In this document: positions 7,726 to 13,235 of the stretch, in pieces
Numbering within the stretch: position 1 is the first letter of the stretch
Layout: each line of letters opens with the position of its first letter
NCBI GenBank assembly: GCA_964584495.1
Contig: CAZPAH010000081.1
Coordinates: 1-13,235 of the forward strand
Direction of reading: 5' to 3'
DNA length: 13,235 nt
DNA from: CAZPAH01 sp964584495
GTDB taxonomy: Bacteria; Krumholzibacteriota; Krumholzibacteriia; Krumholzibacteriales; Krumholzibacteriaceae
Notes under the pieces: model-generated
Databases searched by the model: none
The model's input: only the letters and a program-made list of their open reading frames with translations
Told to the model about the DNA's origin: nothing
Translations under genes and position numbers: made by a program

Positions 7726-7754
7726 TTGCATATTTTCACACGGTTACTTAGTAT
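7726..7754 (+). promoter_or_regulatory. Candidate proS promoter
   Basis: TTGCAT (7726-7731) and TAGTAT (7749-7754) are exactly 17 bases apart and point towards proS, giving a leader of about 95 bases. The match is moderate, three and four of six positions. A competing pair closer to the gene is TTGAAA (7789-7794) with TATCGA (7812-7817), also 17 apart, with a better -35 and a poorer -10. Confidence 0.35.
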
Positions 7755-7762
7755 ATACCGTG
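7739..7762. promoter_or_regulatory. Operator-like inverted repeat between the divergent genes
   Basis: CACGGT (7739-7744) and ACCGTG (7757-7762) are perfect inverted half-sites with 12 bases between them. Their centres are about 18 bp apart, close to two helical turns, as expected for a dimeric repressor site. The space between them holds the -10 regions of both candidate divergent promoters. Regulation is inferred from position only; no regulator gene is in the window. Confidence 0.35.
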
Positions 7763-7779
7763 ACTTTTTGGAGACGCAA
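7750..7779 (-). promoter_or_regulatory. Candidate promoter of the methyltransferase/reductase gene
   Basis: On the minus strand TTGCGT (7779-7774) and TATACT (7755-7750) are 18 bases apart. The -10 matches five of six consensus positions and the -35 three. Transcription would start near 7743 and leave a leader of about 70 bases. The -10 overlaps the one proposed for proS on the other strand. Confidence 0.4.
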
Positions 7780-7822
7780 CGATTAAACTTGAAAATAACC
7801 GGGCACGTGATTATCGAGGATG

Positions 7823-7834
7823 CCGGCCGGCCGG
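7823..7834. repeat. 12-bp CCGG palindrome before proS
   Basis: CCGGCCGGCCGG is a perfect 12-base palindrome made of three CCGG units, seven bases before the purine-rich ribosome-binding region of proS. A related GGCCGGC lies at 7708-7714 in the same spacer. In RNA it can fold only weakly on itself. It could be a protein site, a methylation target or chance GC-rich sequence. Confidence 0.5.
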
Positions 7835-7855
7835 TTGAAAGGGAAAGAAGGTAGT

Positions 7856-9556
7856 ATGCGCTGGTCCGAGAGCTGTATCCCGACCTTGAAAGAGAACCCG
7901 AGAGAGGCGGAGATTCCCAGTCATCGCCTAATGCTCAGGGCGGGTTTGATCAAGAAACTGACATCGGGTGTATATTCCTTTCTGCCGCTGGGATTCAGGG
8001 TCCTGAAGAAGATAGAAAAGATAGTCCGCGAGGAAATGGATGCCGTCGGCTGCCAGGAGCTTCTCATGCCTATACTGCATCCCGAGGAGATATACGCGGA
8101 GAGCGGCAGGATCAACAGTTTCGGACCGGAACTGTTCAAGCTTAAAGACAGCCGTCAGAGGGTTTTCGCCCTCGGACCCACCCATGAAGAAGTTATCACG
8201 ATGATAGCGCGAGACGAGATGAGGAGCTACCGGGACCTGCCCCAGTGCCTCTACCAGATACTGACCAAATTCCGGGACGAGATCAGGCCCCGCTACGGAG
8301 TGATGAGAGCCCGCGAATTCATCATGAAGGATGCATACAGCTTTCACGCCAGCGAGGAGTCCCTTGATGAAACTTACAGGAAGATCGAAGGCGCCTACAG
8401 GAGGATCATTGAGAGATGCGGGCTTGATTTCAGCGTCGTCGAGGCGGAATCCGGATATATCGGCGGTAACGAATCCCACGAATTCATGGTACTCGCCGAT
8501 AACGGCGAGGACGAGCTGCTCAGCTGCTCCTGCGGTTACGCCGTTAACCTCGAAAAAGCGACCGCCTCGGAACCGGAGCGGACGGCGCAAGACGAAGGCG
8601 GTGACGTTCCGTTCGAGACGATCGATACCCCGAACGCGACGACGGTTGAGGAGGTCGCATCTTTCCTTGACGTCGACAAGCACGAGATAGTAAAAACCCT
8701 CCTCTACAGGACGGACGGCCGGACCATCGCCCTGCTCGTTCCGGGCGACAGGGAAGTGAACGATATCAAGCTGGCGAGAAACCTGGGCGATCCCGATATC
8801 AGGTTCCTGGAGCCTTCCGAGGTCGAGGAGCTGACGGGCGGCCCGGTCGGTTTTTCGGGCCCGGTCGCCTTGCCGGCCGGAACTAAGATACACGCCGATC
8901 GACTGATAAAGAGCTACTCAAAGATGATTGTGGGGGGAAACAGGGCGGATACCCACCTTGCCGGAGTCAGGGAAGGAAGGGATTTCAGCATCGATTCATA
9001 CGGGGATTTCGTCTACGCCCGCGGGGGAGATCTCTGCCCCAGATGCGGGAAAGAATTGACCATCAGCCATGGGGTGGAGGTAGGTCACATATTCAAGCTC
9101 GGCACAAAGTACTCGGAAAGCATGAATGCGAAATTCCTCGACGAGAACGGGGAAAGCCATCCTTTTATCATGGGATGTTACGGGTTTGGGATAAGCCGGA
9201 CGGTAGCGGCCGCCATCGAACAGAATTTCGACGACGACGGGATAGTCTGGCCCGCGTCGATAGCGCCCTTCCAGGTTCTGCTTCTTCCGCTGAACATGAG
9301 CGACGATGAAATCTCCGGCACAGCATTCAAGCTGGAAGAAGAGCTTCTCACAGCCGGGGTCGAAGTCCTGCTCGATGACAGGGACCTCAGTCCGGGAGTA
9401 AAATTCAAGGATGCGGATCTTACAGGGATACCCTTGAGATTGACTCTCGGCAGGAAATTGAAGGAAGGCAAGGCCGAATTATTCCACAGGGCTTCCCGGC
9501 AGGTCGATCTGTTGCCTGTCGATGAAGCCCTTAGCAAGATTCTTGAATTGGTCTAA
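7856..9556 (+). CDS. proS: Prolyl-tRNA synthetase, bacterial type with editing domain
   Basis: ProS charges tRNA-Pro with proline in the cytoplasm. The class II core is complete in the 566-residue protein: GPTHEEVIT (107-115), motif 2 from FRDEIRPRYG into MRAREFIMKDAYSFH (139-164), and motif 3 around GCYGFGISRTVAAAIEQ (440-456). Between motifs 2 and 3, about residues 224-407, sits the inserted editing domain, including HEIVKTLLY with Lys280, which corresponds to the conserved editing lysine. The C-terminal anticodon-binding domain spans about 470-566 (DDRDLSPGVKFKDADL). Start choice is ATG at 7856: MRWSESCIPTLKE aligns with the usual ProS N-terminus and AAGG lies four bases upstream. An in-frame ATG at 7820 would add 12 residues that do not resemble the family. 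The gene converges with rpsT, with only two bases between their stop codons. Confidence 0.97.
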   Translation: MRWSESCIPTLKENPREAEIPSHRLMLRAGLIKKLTSGVYSFLPLGFRVLKKIEKIVREEMDAVGCQELLMPILHPEEIYAESGRINSFGPELFKLKDSRQRVFALGPTHEEVITMIARDEMRSYRDLPQCLYQILTKFRDEIRPRYGVMRAREFIMKDAYSFHASEESLDETYRKIEGAYRRIIERCGLDFSVVEAESGYIGGNESHEFMVLADNGEDELLSCSCGYAVNLEKATASEPERTAQDEGGDVPFETIDTPNATTVEEVASFLDVDKHEIVKTLLYRTDGRTIALLVPGDREVNDIKLARNLGDPDIRFLEPSEVEELTGGPVGFSGPVALPAGTKIHADRLIKSYSKMIVGGNRADTHLAGVREGRDFSIDSYGDFVYARGGDLCPRCGKELTISHGVEVGHIFKLGTKYSESMNAKFLDENGESHPFIMGCYGFGISRTVAAAIEQNFDDDGIVWPASIAPFQVLLLPLNMSDDEISGTAFKLEEELLTAGVEVLLDDRDLSPGVKFKDADLTGIPLRLTLGRKLKEGKAELFHRASRQVDLLPVDEALSKILELV

Positions 9557-9558
9557 AT

Positions 9559-9810
9559 CTAGGAACTGATAGTCTTCTTCGAGAGTCTCGATTTCATGCG
9601 GGCGGCGGTTCTATGATGGATTATTCCCTTTTTGACTGATTTGTCTATCGCTGAGATCACCGATGGGAGTTGTTCCGTGGCCGCACTTGAGTCCTCGATC
9701 GCCTTGAAAGCCTTTACGGCCCTTCTGAGACTCGATCTATGGTCCCTGTTGCGAGAACGCTTTACCTGGTTCTGTCGCATTCTCTTCCATGCTGACTTGT
9801 GGTTTGGCAT
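9559..9810 (-). CDS. rpsT: 30S ribosomal protein S20
   Basis: S20 binds 16S rRNA early in assembly of the small ribosomal subunit. The 83-residue basic protein has the family start PNHKSAWKRMRQN, the arginine/lysine-rich helix RSRNRDHRSSLRRAVKAF, and the conserved C-terminal IDKSVKKGIIHHRTAARMKS and SRLSKK. It is encoded alone on the minus strand between proS and uvrC. The ATG at 9810 is fixed by a very strong ribosome binding site seven bases upstream, and a promoter with a perfect -35 box precedes it. The predicted untranslated leader is only about 20 bases, which leaves little room for a structured autoregulatory leader. Confidence 0.97.
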   Translation of the reverse strand: MPNHKSAWKRMRQNQVKRSRNRDHRSSLRRAVKAFKAIEDSSAATEQLPSVISAIDKSVKKGIIHHRTAARMKSRLSKKTISS

Positions 9811-9817
9811 CTACTAT

Positions 9818-9825
9818 TCACCTCC
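9818..9825 (-). promoter_or_regulatory. Strong ribosome binding site of rpsT
   Basis: On the minus strand GGAGGTGA is a full-length match to the 16S rRNA 3' end and sits seven bases before the rpsT ATG. It is the strongest ribosome binding site in the window, fitting a gene with very high protein output. Confidence 0.8.
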
Positions 9826-9836
9826 GACAATGCGAT

Positions 9837-9865
9837 AACATAATAGAAGGGCAGTCCTTTGTCAA
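9837..9865 (-). promoter_or_regulatory. rpsT promoter overlapping the uvrC start
   Basis: On the minus strand TTGACA (9865-9860) is a perfect -35 box, followed after 17 bases by TATGTT (9842-9837), which matches four of six -10 positions. Transcription would begin near 9830. The -35 box lies across the TTG start codon and second codon of uvrC on the other strand. Confidence 0.65.
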
Positions 9866-11673
9866 GTAAACAGATGAATAAAATACGCGAGAGCATCGGC
9901 AGGATACCGGATTCCCCCGGTGTCTATATCATGAAAAACGACAAGGGGAAACCAATCTATGTGGGAAAGGCGAAAAACCTGAAGAACAGGGTGAGGAATT
10001 ACCTGCAACCGGCAAAGAACCTTGATGCCAAGACGAGGGCGATGATCGGAAGAGCCGAAACGGTCGATTATATCGCCACTGGAAATGAGATAGAGGCTCT
10101 GGTGCTGGAATGCAACCTGATCAAGGAATACAGGCCCAGATACAACATCCAGCTCAAGGATGACAAGAGATACCCCTATATAAAACTGACCGTGGACGAG
10201 AAGTTTCCCAGGATCCTGCTAGTAAGGAAGATCGAGAATGACGGGGCGGAATATTTCGGCCCCTACACGGACACCCGCGCCGTGCGAAACACCATGAGGC
10301 TTGTAAACTCTGTTTTCATGCTTCGCAGCTGCCCGGGCAAGGAGATAGCCCCGGCCAGGGAGAGGGAGTGCCTCAATTTCCAGATCCGCCGCTGCATCGG
10401 ACCGTGCACCGGCAGAATAACTCCGGCGGAATATTCTAAAGTGGTCGATCAAGTAAGGCTCTTTCTGAAAGGTAAAAACGACAGCCTCCTTCGACTTCTC
10501 GAGAGGAGGATGAAGAGGCTTTCTGCCGGAAGAAGGTATGAAGAAGCTTCGGTCGTGAGGGATCAGATCCGCTCGCTGGATAAGCTCCGGCAAAAACAGC
10601 AGGCCATCTCTGCCGGCGGCCATGATGAGGATATCATAGCCCTTTCGACGGAAGGGGACCGAGCATGCGGGGTCGTGCTCCGGGTGAGGGAAGGAAAGAT
10701 CCTCGGCTCAGAGTCGTTCATTATGCCCGGCATCGCATCAGATGATATATCAGCAATATACAACGCTTTCTTCGAGCTTTACTATCACAGCGCAACGGAT
10801 ATTCCTCCACTGATATATTCTCAGTACCCCCTTTCTGAGAAGAATCTGGCGGAAGACTGGCTAAGCGAAAAAACGGGTAGGAGGGTGAAGATCCGGGTTC
10901 CCGCCAGGGGCGCGCGTAAAAGACTCGTCGAGATAGCCGAGAGAAACTCGGCGATGAAGCTTGTCGTTGAGACAGGAAGAAAATCGGATATGGTAGCCCT
11001 TCTTGTCGAGGTGAAGAAGACCCTCGGCCTGCCGTCGACGCCCTTTCTCATCGAAGGGTACGATATATCGAATATACATGGGTCCAACTCTGTCGGTTCG
11101 ATGGTGACCTTCCGGAACGCAATCCCCCTGAAATCCGGGTACAGGCACTTCAGGATTAGAATGGTCGACGGCATCGACGATTTCGCGATGATGGGGGAGG
11201 TTCTTACACGCAGGTTCGAGCGGATACGGTCCGGCGGTACGAGGCGGCCCGATCTCGTGCTGGTGGACGGAGGGAAGGGCCAGGTGTCGGCCGCTTTAAA
11301 AGCGATAGAATCCACCGGGGTCAGCGGCATTCCTGTTATAGGGCTGGCCAAGCGGAACGAGGAGATTATCCTCCCGGGTAATCCGGACCCCCTCCGGCTC
11401 CCTTCACGAAGCCCCGTGCTGAGGCTGCTCCAGAGGATACGCGACGAATCCCACAGGTTCGCCGTCGATTATCACAGAAAACTGAGAAGCGGCGATATTA
11501 GACGCTCCGCCCTCGACGATGTCGAAGGTATAGGCGAAAAGAGGAAGATCAGGCTCCTCGTCGAATTCGGAAGCCTCGAGAATATGAAAAAGGCGACCGT
11601 CGAGGAGATCGGATCGGTTCAAGGCATAGGAGACAAGATTGCCAGGAAAATCTTCCGGCAGATACACCGGTAA
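9859..11673 (+). CDS. uvrC: Excinuclease ABC subunit C
   Basis: UvrC makes the two incisions around a DNA lesion during nucleotide excision repair, acting on the UvrB-DNA complex. The 604-residue protein has the full domain order. A GIY-YIG nuclease lies at about 15-100 (GVYIMK, IYVGKAKNLKNRV). Four cysteines at 158, 171, 179 and 183 match the iron-sulfur cluster positions. A UVR motif that contacts UvrB spans about 213-248 (RRYEEASVVRDQI). The RNase H-like endonuclease holds Asp402 (EGYDISN), Asp470 (VLVDGGKGQ) and His532 (DESHRFA). Helix-hairpin-helix repeats finish the protein (VEGIGEKRK, VQGIGDKIARKI). Start choice is TTG at 9859, with AGAAGGG (9845-9851) seven bases upstream; the ATG at 9874 has no such site. 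The gene diverges from rpsT across 48 bp, and I see no convincing promoter of its own there. It overlaps the recombinase gene by 35 bp. Confidence 0.97.
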   Translation: MSSKQMNKIRESIGRIPDSPGVYIMKNDKGKPIYVGKAKNLKNRVRNYLQPAKNLDAKTRAMIGRAETVDYIATGNEIEALVLECNLIKEYRPRYNIQLKDDKRYPYIKLTVDEKFPRILLVRKIENDGAEYFGPYTDTRAVRNTMRLVNSVFMLRSCPGKEIAPARERECLNFQIRRCIGPCTGRITPAEYSKVVDQVRLFLKGKNDSLLRLLERRMKRLSAGRRYEEASVVRDQIRSLDKLRQKQQAISAGGHDEDIIALSTEGDRACGVVLRVREGKILGSESFIMPGIASDDISAIYNAFFELYYHSATDIPPLIYSQYPLSEKNLAEDWLSEKTGRRVKIRVPARGARKRLVEIAERNSAMKLVVETGRKSDMVALLVEVKKTLGLPSTPFLIEGYDISNIHGSNSVGSMVTFRNAIPLKSGYRHFRIRMVDGIDDFAMMGEVLTRRFERIRSGGTRRPDLVLVDGGKGQVSAALKAIESTGVSGIPVIGLAKRNEEIILPGNPDPLRLPSRSPVLRLLQRIRDESHRFAVDYHRKLRSGDIRRSALDDVEGIGEKRKIRLLVEFGSLENMKKATVEEIGSVQGIGDKIARKIFRQIHR

Positions 11674-12580
11674 GTCCGACCCGACCCCACTCGAGGTCCT
11701 GGGCGGATTATACCTCGACCATCTGGCCGTAGAGAGGGGGCTCAGCCCGCTCACCGTTAAAGCATACGAGAGCGACTTGAAGCTTTATTTTTCATTCCTC
11801 ATGGAATCGGGCATCGATTCTCCCGAAGGGATCGATCTCGATTCGAGCCTTCTGTTCGCATCGACCCTCGAAAAGGGTAGGCGAAAATCGACGAAGTCCA
11901 GAATCCTCAGCGCGGTGAAAGGATTTCATAGATTCCTTTACAGGGAGGGCACCATAGCGAGACTCGAGATCCTGGGGATCTCTTCGCCCAGGCTTAAGAG
12001 GCATATACCTTTCGTCCTCTCCCAGGATGAGGTCGCCTGGCTCCTCGAGCAACCCAACCGTGGGGATATTTTCGGAATCAGGGACGCAGCCATGCTCGAA
12101 CTGGTATATTCGACCGGCATGCGGGTCTCCGAAGCATGCTCCCAGAAGCTCGAGCTTCTAGATCGCACGGAGATGATTGTGAGGATCAGGGGAAAGGGTA
12201 ACAAGGAAAGACTCGTTCCCTACGGCGGCAAGGCGAAAGAAGCCCTCGAGCGATATCTTTCGGATTCTCGGCCGCACCTGCTCGCCGACTCGGGTGTCGG
12301 TTCCGTTTACACCTTCCTCAACTACCGCGGCGGGAAACTGTCGCGGGTCGGTTTCTGGAAGATACTCAAAAAATACGTCCTCAAGGGCAACCTGCCGCCC
12401 GAGGTGACTCCTCATACCTTGAGGCACTCGTTCGCCACCCATCTCATCGAGGGAGGAGCCGACCTTCGTTCCATCCAGGAGCTCCTCGGGCATTCCAGCA
12501 TAACTACAACGCAGATATACACCAAACTGGATATCGACTACCTGCTGGAGGTTCACAGGACCTTTCACCCTCGAGGCTGA
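11639..12580 (+). CDS. xerD: Xer tyrosine recombinase (XerD/XerC type)
   Basis: Xer recombinases resolve chromosome dimers at dif by cutting and rejoining strands through a tyrosine. The 313-residue protein has an N-terminal SAM-like core-binding domain (about 17-105, with LAVERGLSPLTVKAYESDL) and a complete catalytic domain. The active-site set is Arg162 (STGMRVSEA), Lys186 (RGKGNKERLVP), His259 and Arg262 (TPHTLRHSFATHL), His285 (LLGHSSI) and Tyr294 (IYTK). Length is typical of Xer proteins and there are no phage genes nearby, so this is the housekeeping enzyme. XerC and XerD cannot be told apart firmly here; the scpA neighbour favours XerD. TTG at 11639 is the only reasonable start and has TAGGAGA (11627-11633) five bases before it, inside uvrC. 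The 35-bp overlap suggests coupled expression with uvrC. Confidence 0.93.
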   Translation: MPGKSSGRYTGKSDPTPLEVLGGLYLDHLAVERGLSPLTVKAYESDLKLYFSFLMESGIDSPEGIDLDSSLLFASTLEKGRRKSTKSRILSAVKGFHRFLYREGTIARLEILGISSPRLKRHIPFVLSQDEVAWLLEQPNRGDIFGIRDAAMLELVYSTGMRVSEACSQKLELLDRTEMIVRIRGKGNKERLVPYGGKAKEALERYLSDSRPHLLADSGVGSVYTFLNYRGGKLSRVGFWKILKKYVLKGNLPPEVTPHTLRHSFATHLIEGGADLRSIQELLGHSSITTTQIYTKLDIDYLLEVHRTFHPRG

Positions 12581-12587
12581 AGGAATT

Positions 12588-12615
12588 AAGAAAGAGTTGA
12601 CACGGAACCTTTCTT
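12588..12615. other. Inverted repeat around the scpA -35 region
   Basis: AAGAAAG (12588-12594) pairs with CTTTCTT (12609-12615). After one bulged A the pairing continues with GTT and AAC, giving ten base pairs around a 7-base loop. It begins eight bases after the recombinase stop and contains the scpA -35 box. As RNA it has an A-rich left arm and a T-rich right arm and could be a weak terminator for the upstream operon. As DNA it could be a protein site. Confidence 0.3.
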
Positions 12616-12625
12616 CTCATAGCAT
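12597..12625 (+). promoter_or_regulatory. Promoter for scpA
   Basis: TTGACA (12597-12602) is a perfect -35 box, with TAGCAT (12620-12625) 17 bases further on, matching four of six -10 positions. It starts 17 bases after the recombinase stop. Transcription would begin near 12632, about 22 bases before the small leader ORF. The same -35 and spacing occur in the rpsT promoter. Confidence 0.6.
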
Positions 12626-12653
12626 ACTTGCGCCAATATTAACGAGGAGATAA

Positions 12654-12701
12654 ATGCCTTTAGGGGGTTCTCCTTGCAGGTTGAAACAGGAAGAGTTATG
12701 A
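12654..12701 (+). CDS. Possible 15-residue leader peptide coupled to scpA
   Basis: A short ORF encodes MPLGGSPCRLKQEEL. Its ATG is preceded by GAGGAGA (12644-12650) at three bases, one of the best ribosome binding sites in the window. Its TGA stop overlaps the scpA start codon as ATGA (12698-12701), the usual geometry of translational coupling. It lies about 22 bases after the predicted transcription start. The peptide has no similarity that I recognise and no run of a single amino acid, so classic attenuation is not suggested. It may be a chance ORF, but the site and the stop-start overlap together favour translation. Confidence 0.4.
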   Translation: MPLGGSPCRLKQEEL

Positions 12702-13235
12702 CATACAACGTTCGCCTTTCCCAGTTCGAGGGACCCCTTGACCTCCTGCTGCATCTCATCAGAAGGGATAAGATAAATATTTACGATATCCCGATATCCC
12801 ATATAACCCGGGAGTACCTTTCCTACATCGACGTTATGCGGGAGCTTAGGCTGGAGCTGGCTGGAGAGTTTTTCGTTATGGCGGCGACGCTCATGCGGAT
12901 CAAGGCCCAGATGCTCCTTCCTCGAAGGGGGGAAGAGGAAGAGGAGGAGGATCCGAGGGAAGAGCTGGTAAGAAATCTTATTGAATACAGGAAGTTCAAG
13001 GAAGCAGCCACCCATTTCGCCTCCAAGGAAGAAGTCCGGCGTAAGCTGTTCCAGAGACCGGAATTGATACCTCCAGCCGAAACGCCTGAAACTAAAAAGA
13101 TGGAGGTTTCCGTATTCGATCTCGTCGACGCCTTCCGCAAAGTGATGGAAGATCTTAAAAAGCAGGTTTCGTACAGGATCGAACGCGAGAGCTTCACGAT
13201 AGAGGAAAAAATCGAGCTTCTGAGGAAGAAAACCA
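12698..13235 (+). CDS. scpA: Segregation and condensation protein A, N-terminal part
   Basis: ScpA is the kleisin of the bacterial SMC-ScpAB condensin, bridging the SMC heads and binding ScpB to compact and separate chromosomes. The window holds 179 codons and ends before the stop; full proteins are usually about 230-270 residues. The N-terminus MTYNVRLSQFEGPLDLLLHL (1-20) is the family signature, followed by INIYDIPISHITREYL and the helical FFVMAATLMRIKAQMLLPR, which belongs to the SMC-neck-binding region. An acidic run of six glutamates comes next. ATG at 12698 aligns with known starts and has AGGAAG (12688-12693) four bases upstream. An in-frame TTG at 12674 would add eight residues and is less likely. 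scpB would be expected downstream, outside the window. Confidence 0.94.
   Translation, partial: MTYNVRLSQFEGPLDLLLHLIRRDKINIYDIPISHITREYLSYIDVMRELRLELAGEFFVMAATLMRIKAQMLLPRRGEEEEEEDPREELVRNLIEYRKFKEAATHFASKEEVRRKLFQRPELIPPAETPETKKMEVSVFDLVDAFRKVMEDLKKQVSYRIERESFTIEEKIELLRKKT

Noticed and set aside
7673..7745. A SAM or other riboswitch in the leader of the methionine gene.
   Set aside because: The leader is short and I could not match the conserved core or pairing of any riboswitch class; only a 5-bp hairpin is visible.
7820..7855. Extended proS start at the ATG at 7820.
   Set aside because: The added residues MPAGRLKGKEGS do not resemble ProS N-termini, and the ATG at 7856 has AAGG upstream and a conserved beginning.
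7928..8893. A 321-codon open frame on the minus strand opposite proS.
   Set aside because: It lies wholly inside a well-conserved gene, has no recognisable motif, and is the kind of open antisense frame that codon bias creates in GC-rich genes.
9817..9844. A uvrC promoter made of TTCACC and CATAAT 16 bases apart.
   Set aside because: Transcription would begin about eight bases before the TTG start and exclude the ribosome binding site at 9845-9851; the same bases are better explained as the rpsT promoter on the other strand.
11639..12580. The tyrosine recombinase as an integrase marking a mobile element.
   Set aside because: Its length and motifs are those of housekeeping Xer proteins, it sits between uvrC and scpA, and there are no phage genes, tRNA or direct repeats nearby.
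12674..12697. An upstream TTG start for scpA at 12674 with TAGGGGG before it.
   Set aside because: It would add eight residues before a start that aligns with ScpA N-termini; the ATG at 12698 with AGGAAG fits better, though the alternative is not impossible.
1..13235. CRISPR arrays, tRNA or rRNA genes, transposons and defence islands.
   Set aside because: No regularly spaced repeats, cloverleaf or rRNA-like sequence, transposase motif or known defence gene was seen on either strand.

Overview
The window is a bacterial chromosome segment, moderately GC-rich by eye. It is densely packed with ten protein genes, the last cut off by the window end, plus one possible 15-codon leader ORF. Most genes are conserved housekeeping genes. 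The owner is a Gram-negative-type (diderm) bacterium: it has an outer-membrane beta-barrel protein, a lipoprotein with a lipobox, and DapF, which makes meso-diaminopimelate. The lipoprotein start (lipobox followed by PPSGGPEDKMPP and a Big_5 Ig-like fold) and the peptidase/propeller/barrel fusion resemble proteins of the Bacteroidetes/FCB side of the tree and its uncultured candidate phyla. A run of 19 Ns suggests a draft or metagenome assembly. The phylum is an inference; no rRNA is present. Four genes appear to start with TTG.

Layout. (1) 4-2839, plus strand: argF (arginine), an Ig-like lipoprotein and dapF (lysine/peptidoglycan), spaced by 3 bp and then overlapping by 11 bp, so probably one operon. 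A 9-bp hairpin follows. (2) 2964-5804, plus strand: a 946-residue secreted protein joining a zinc-metallopeptidase-like domain, a TolB-like propeller and an Omp85-like barrel; it contains the assembly gap. (3) 5801-7672, minus strand: a bifunctional homocysteine S-methyltransferase/methylenetetrahydrofolate reductase, convergent with the barrel gene, the two stop codons sharing a CTAG. (4) 7673-7855: a divergent promoter region where two candidate promoters share one -10 region inside an inverted repeat. (5) 7856-9556: proS, plus strand. (6) 9559-9810: rpsT, minus strand, two bases from the end of proS, with a strong promoter whose -35 box covers the first codons of uvrC. (7) 9859-12580: uvrC and a Xer tyrosine recombinase, overlapping by 35 bp. 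(8) 12581-13235: a good promoter, a possible leader ORF and the first 179 codons of scpA.

The right-hand genes are linked by genome maintenance: UvrC repairs lesions, Xer resolves chromosome dimers, and ScpA belongs to the SMC condensin. The left half mixes amino-acid synthesis with envelope building. I found no tRNA, rRNA, CRISPR array, insertion sequence, phage gene or recognisable defence system. The longest stretch without a confident gene is 183 bp. I see no clear undescribed multi-gene system; the least understood items are the peptidase/propeller/barrel fusion, the Ig-like lipoprotein in a biosynthetic operon, and the small ORF coupled to scpA.
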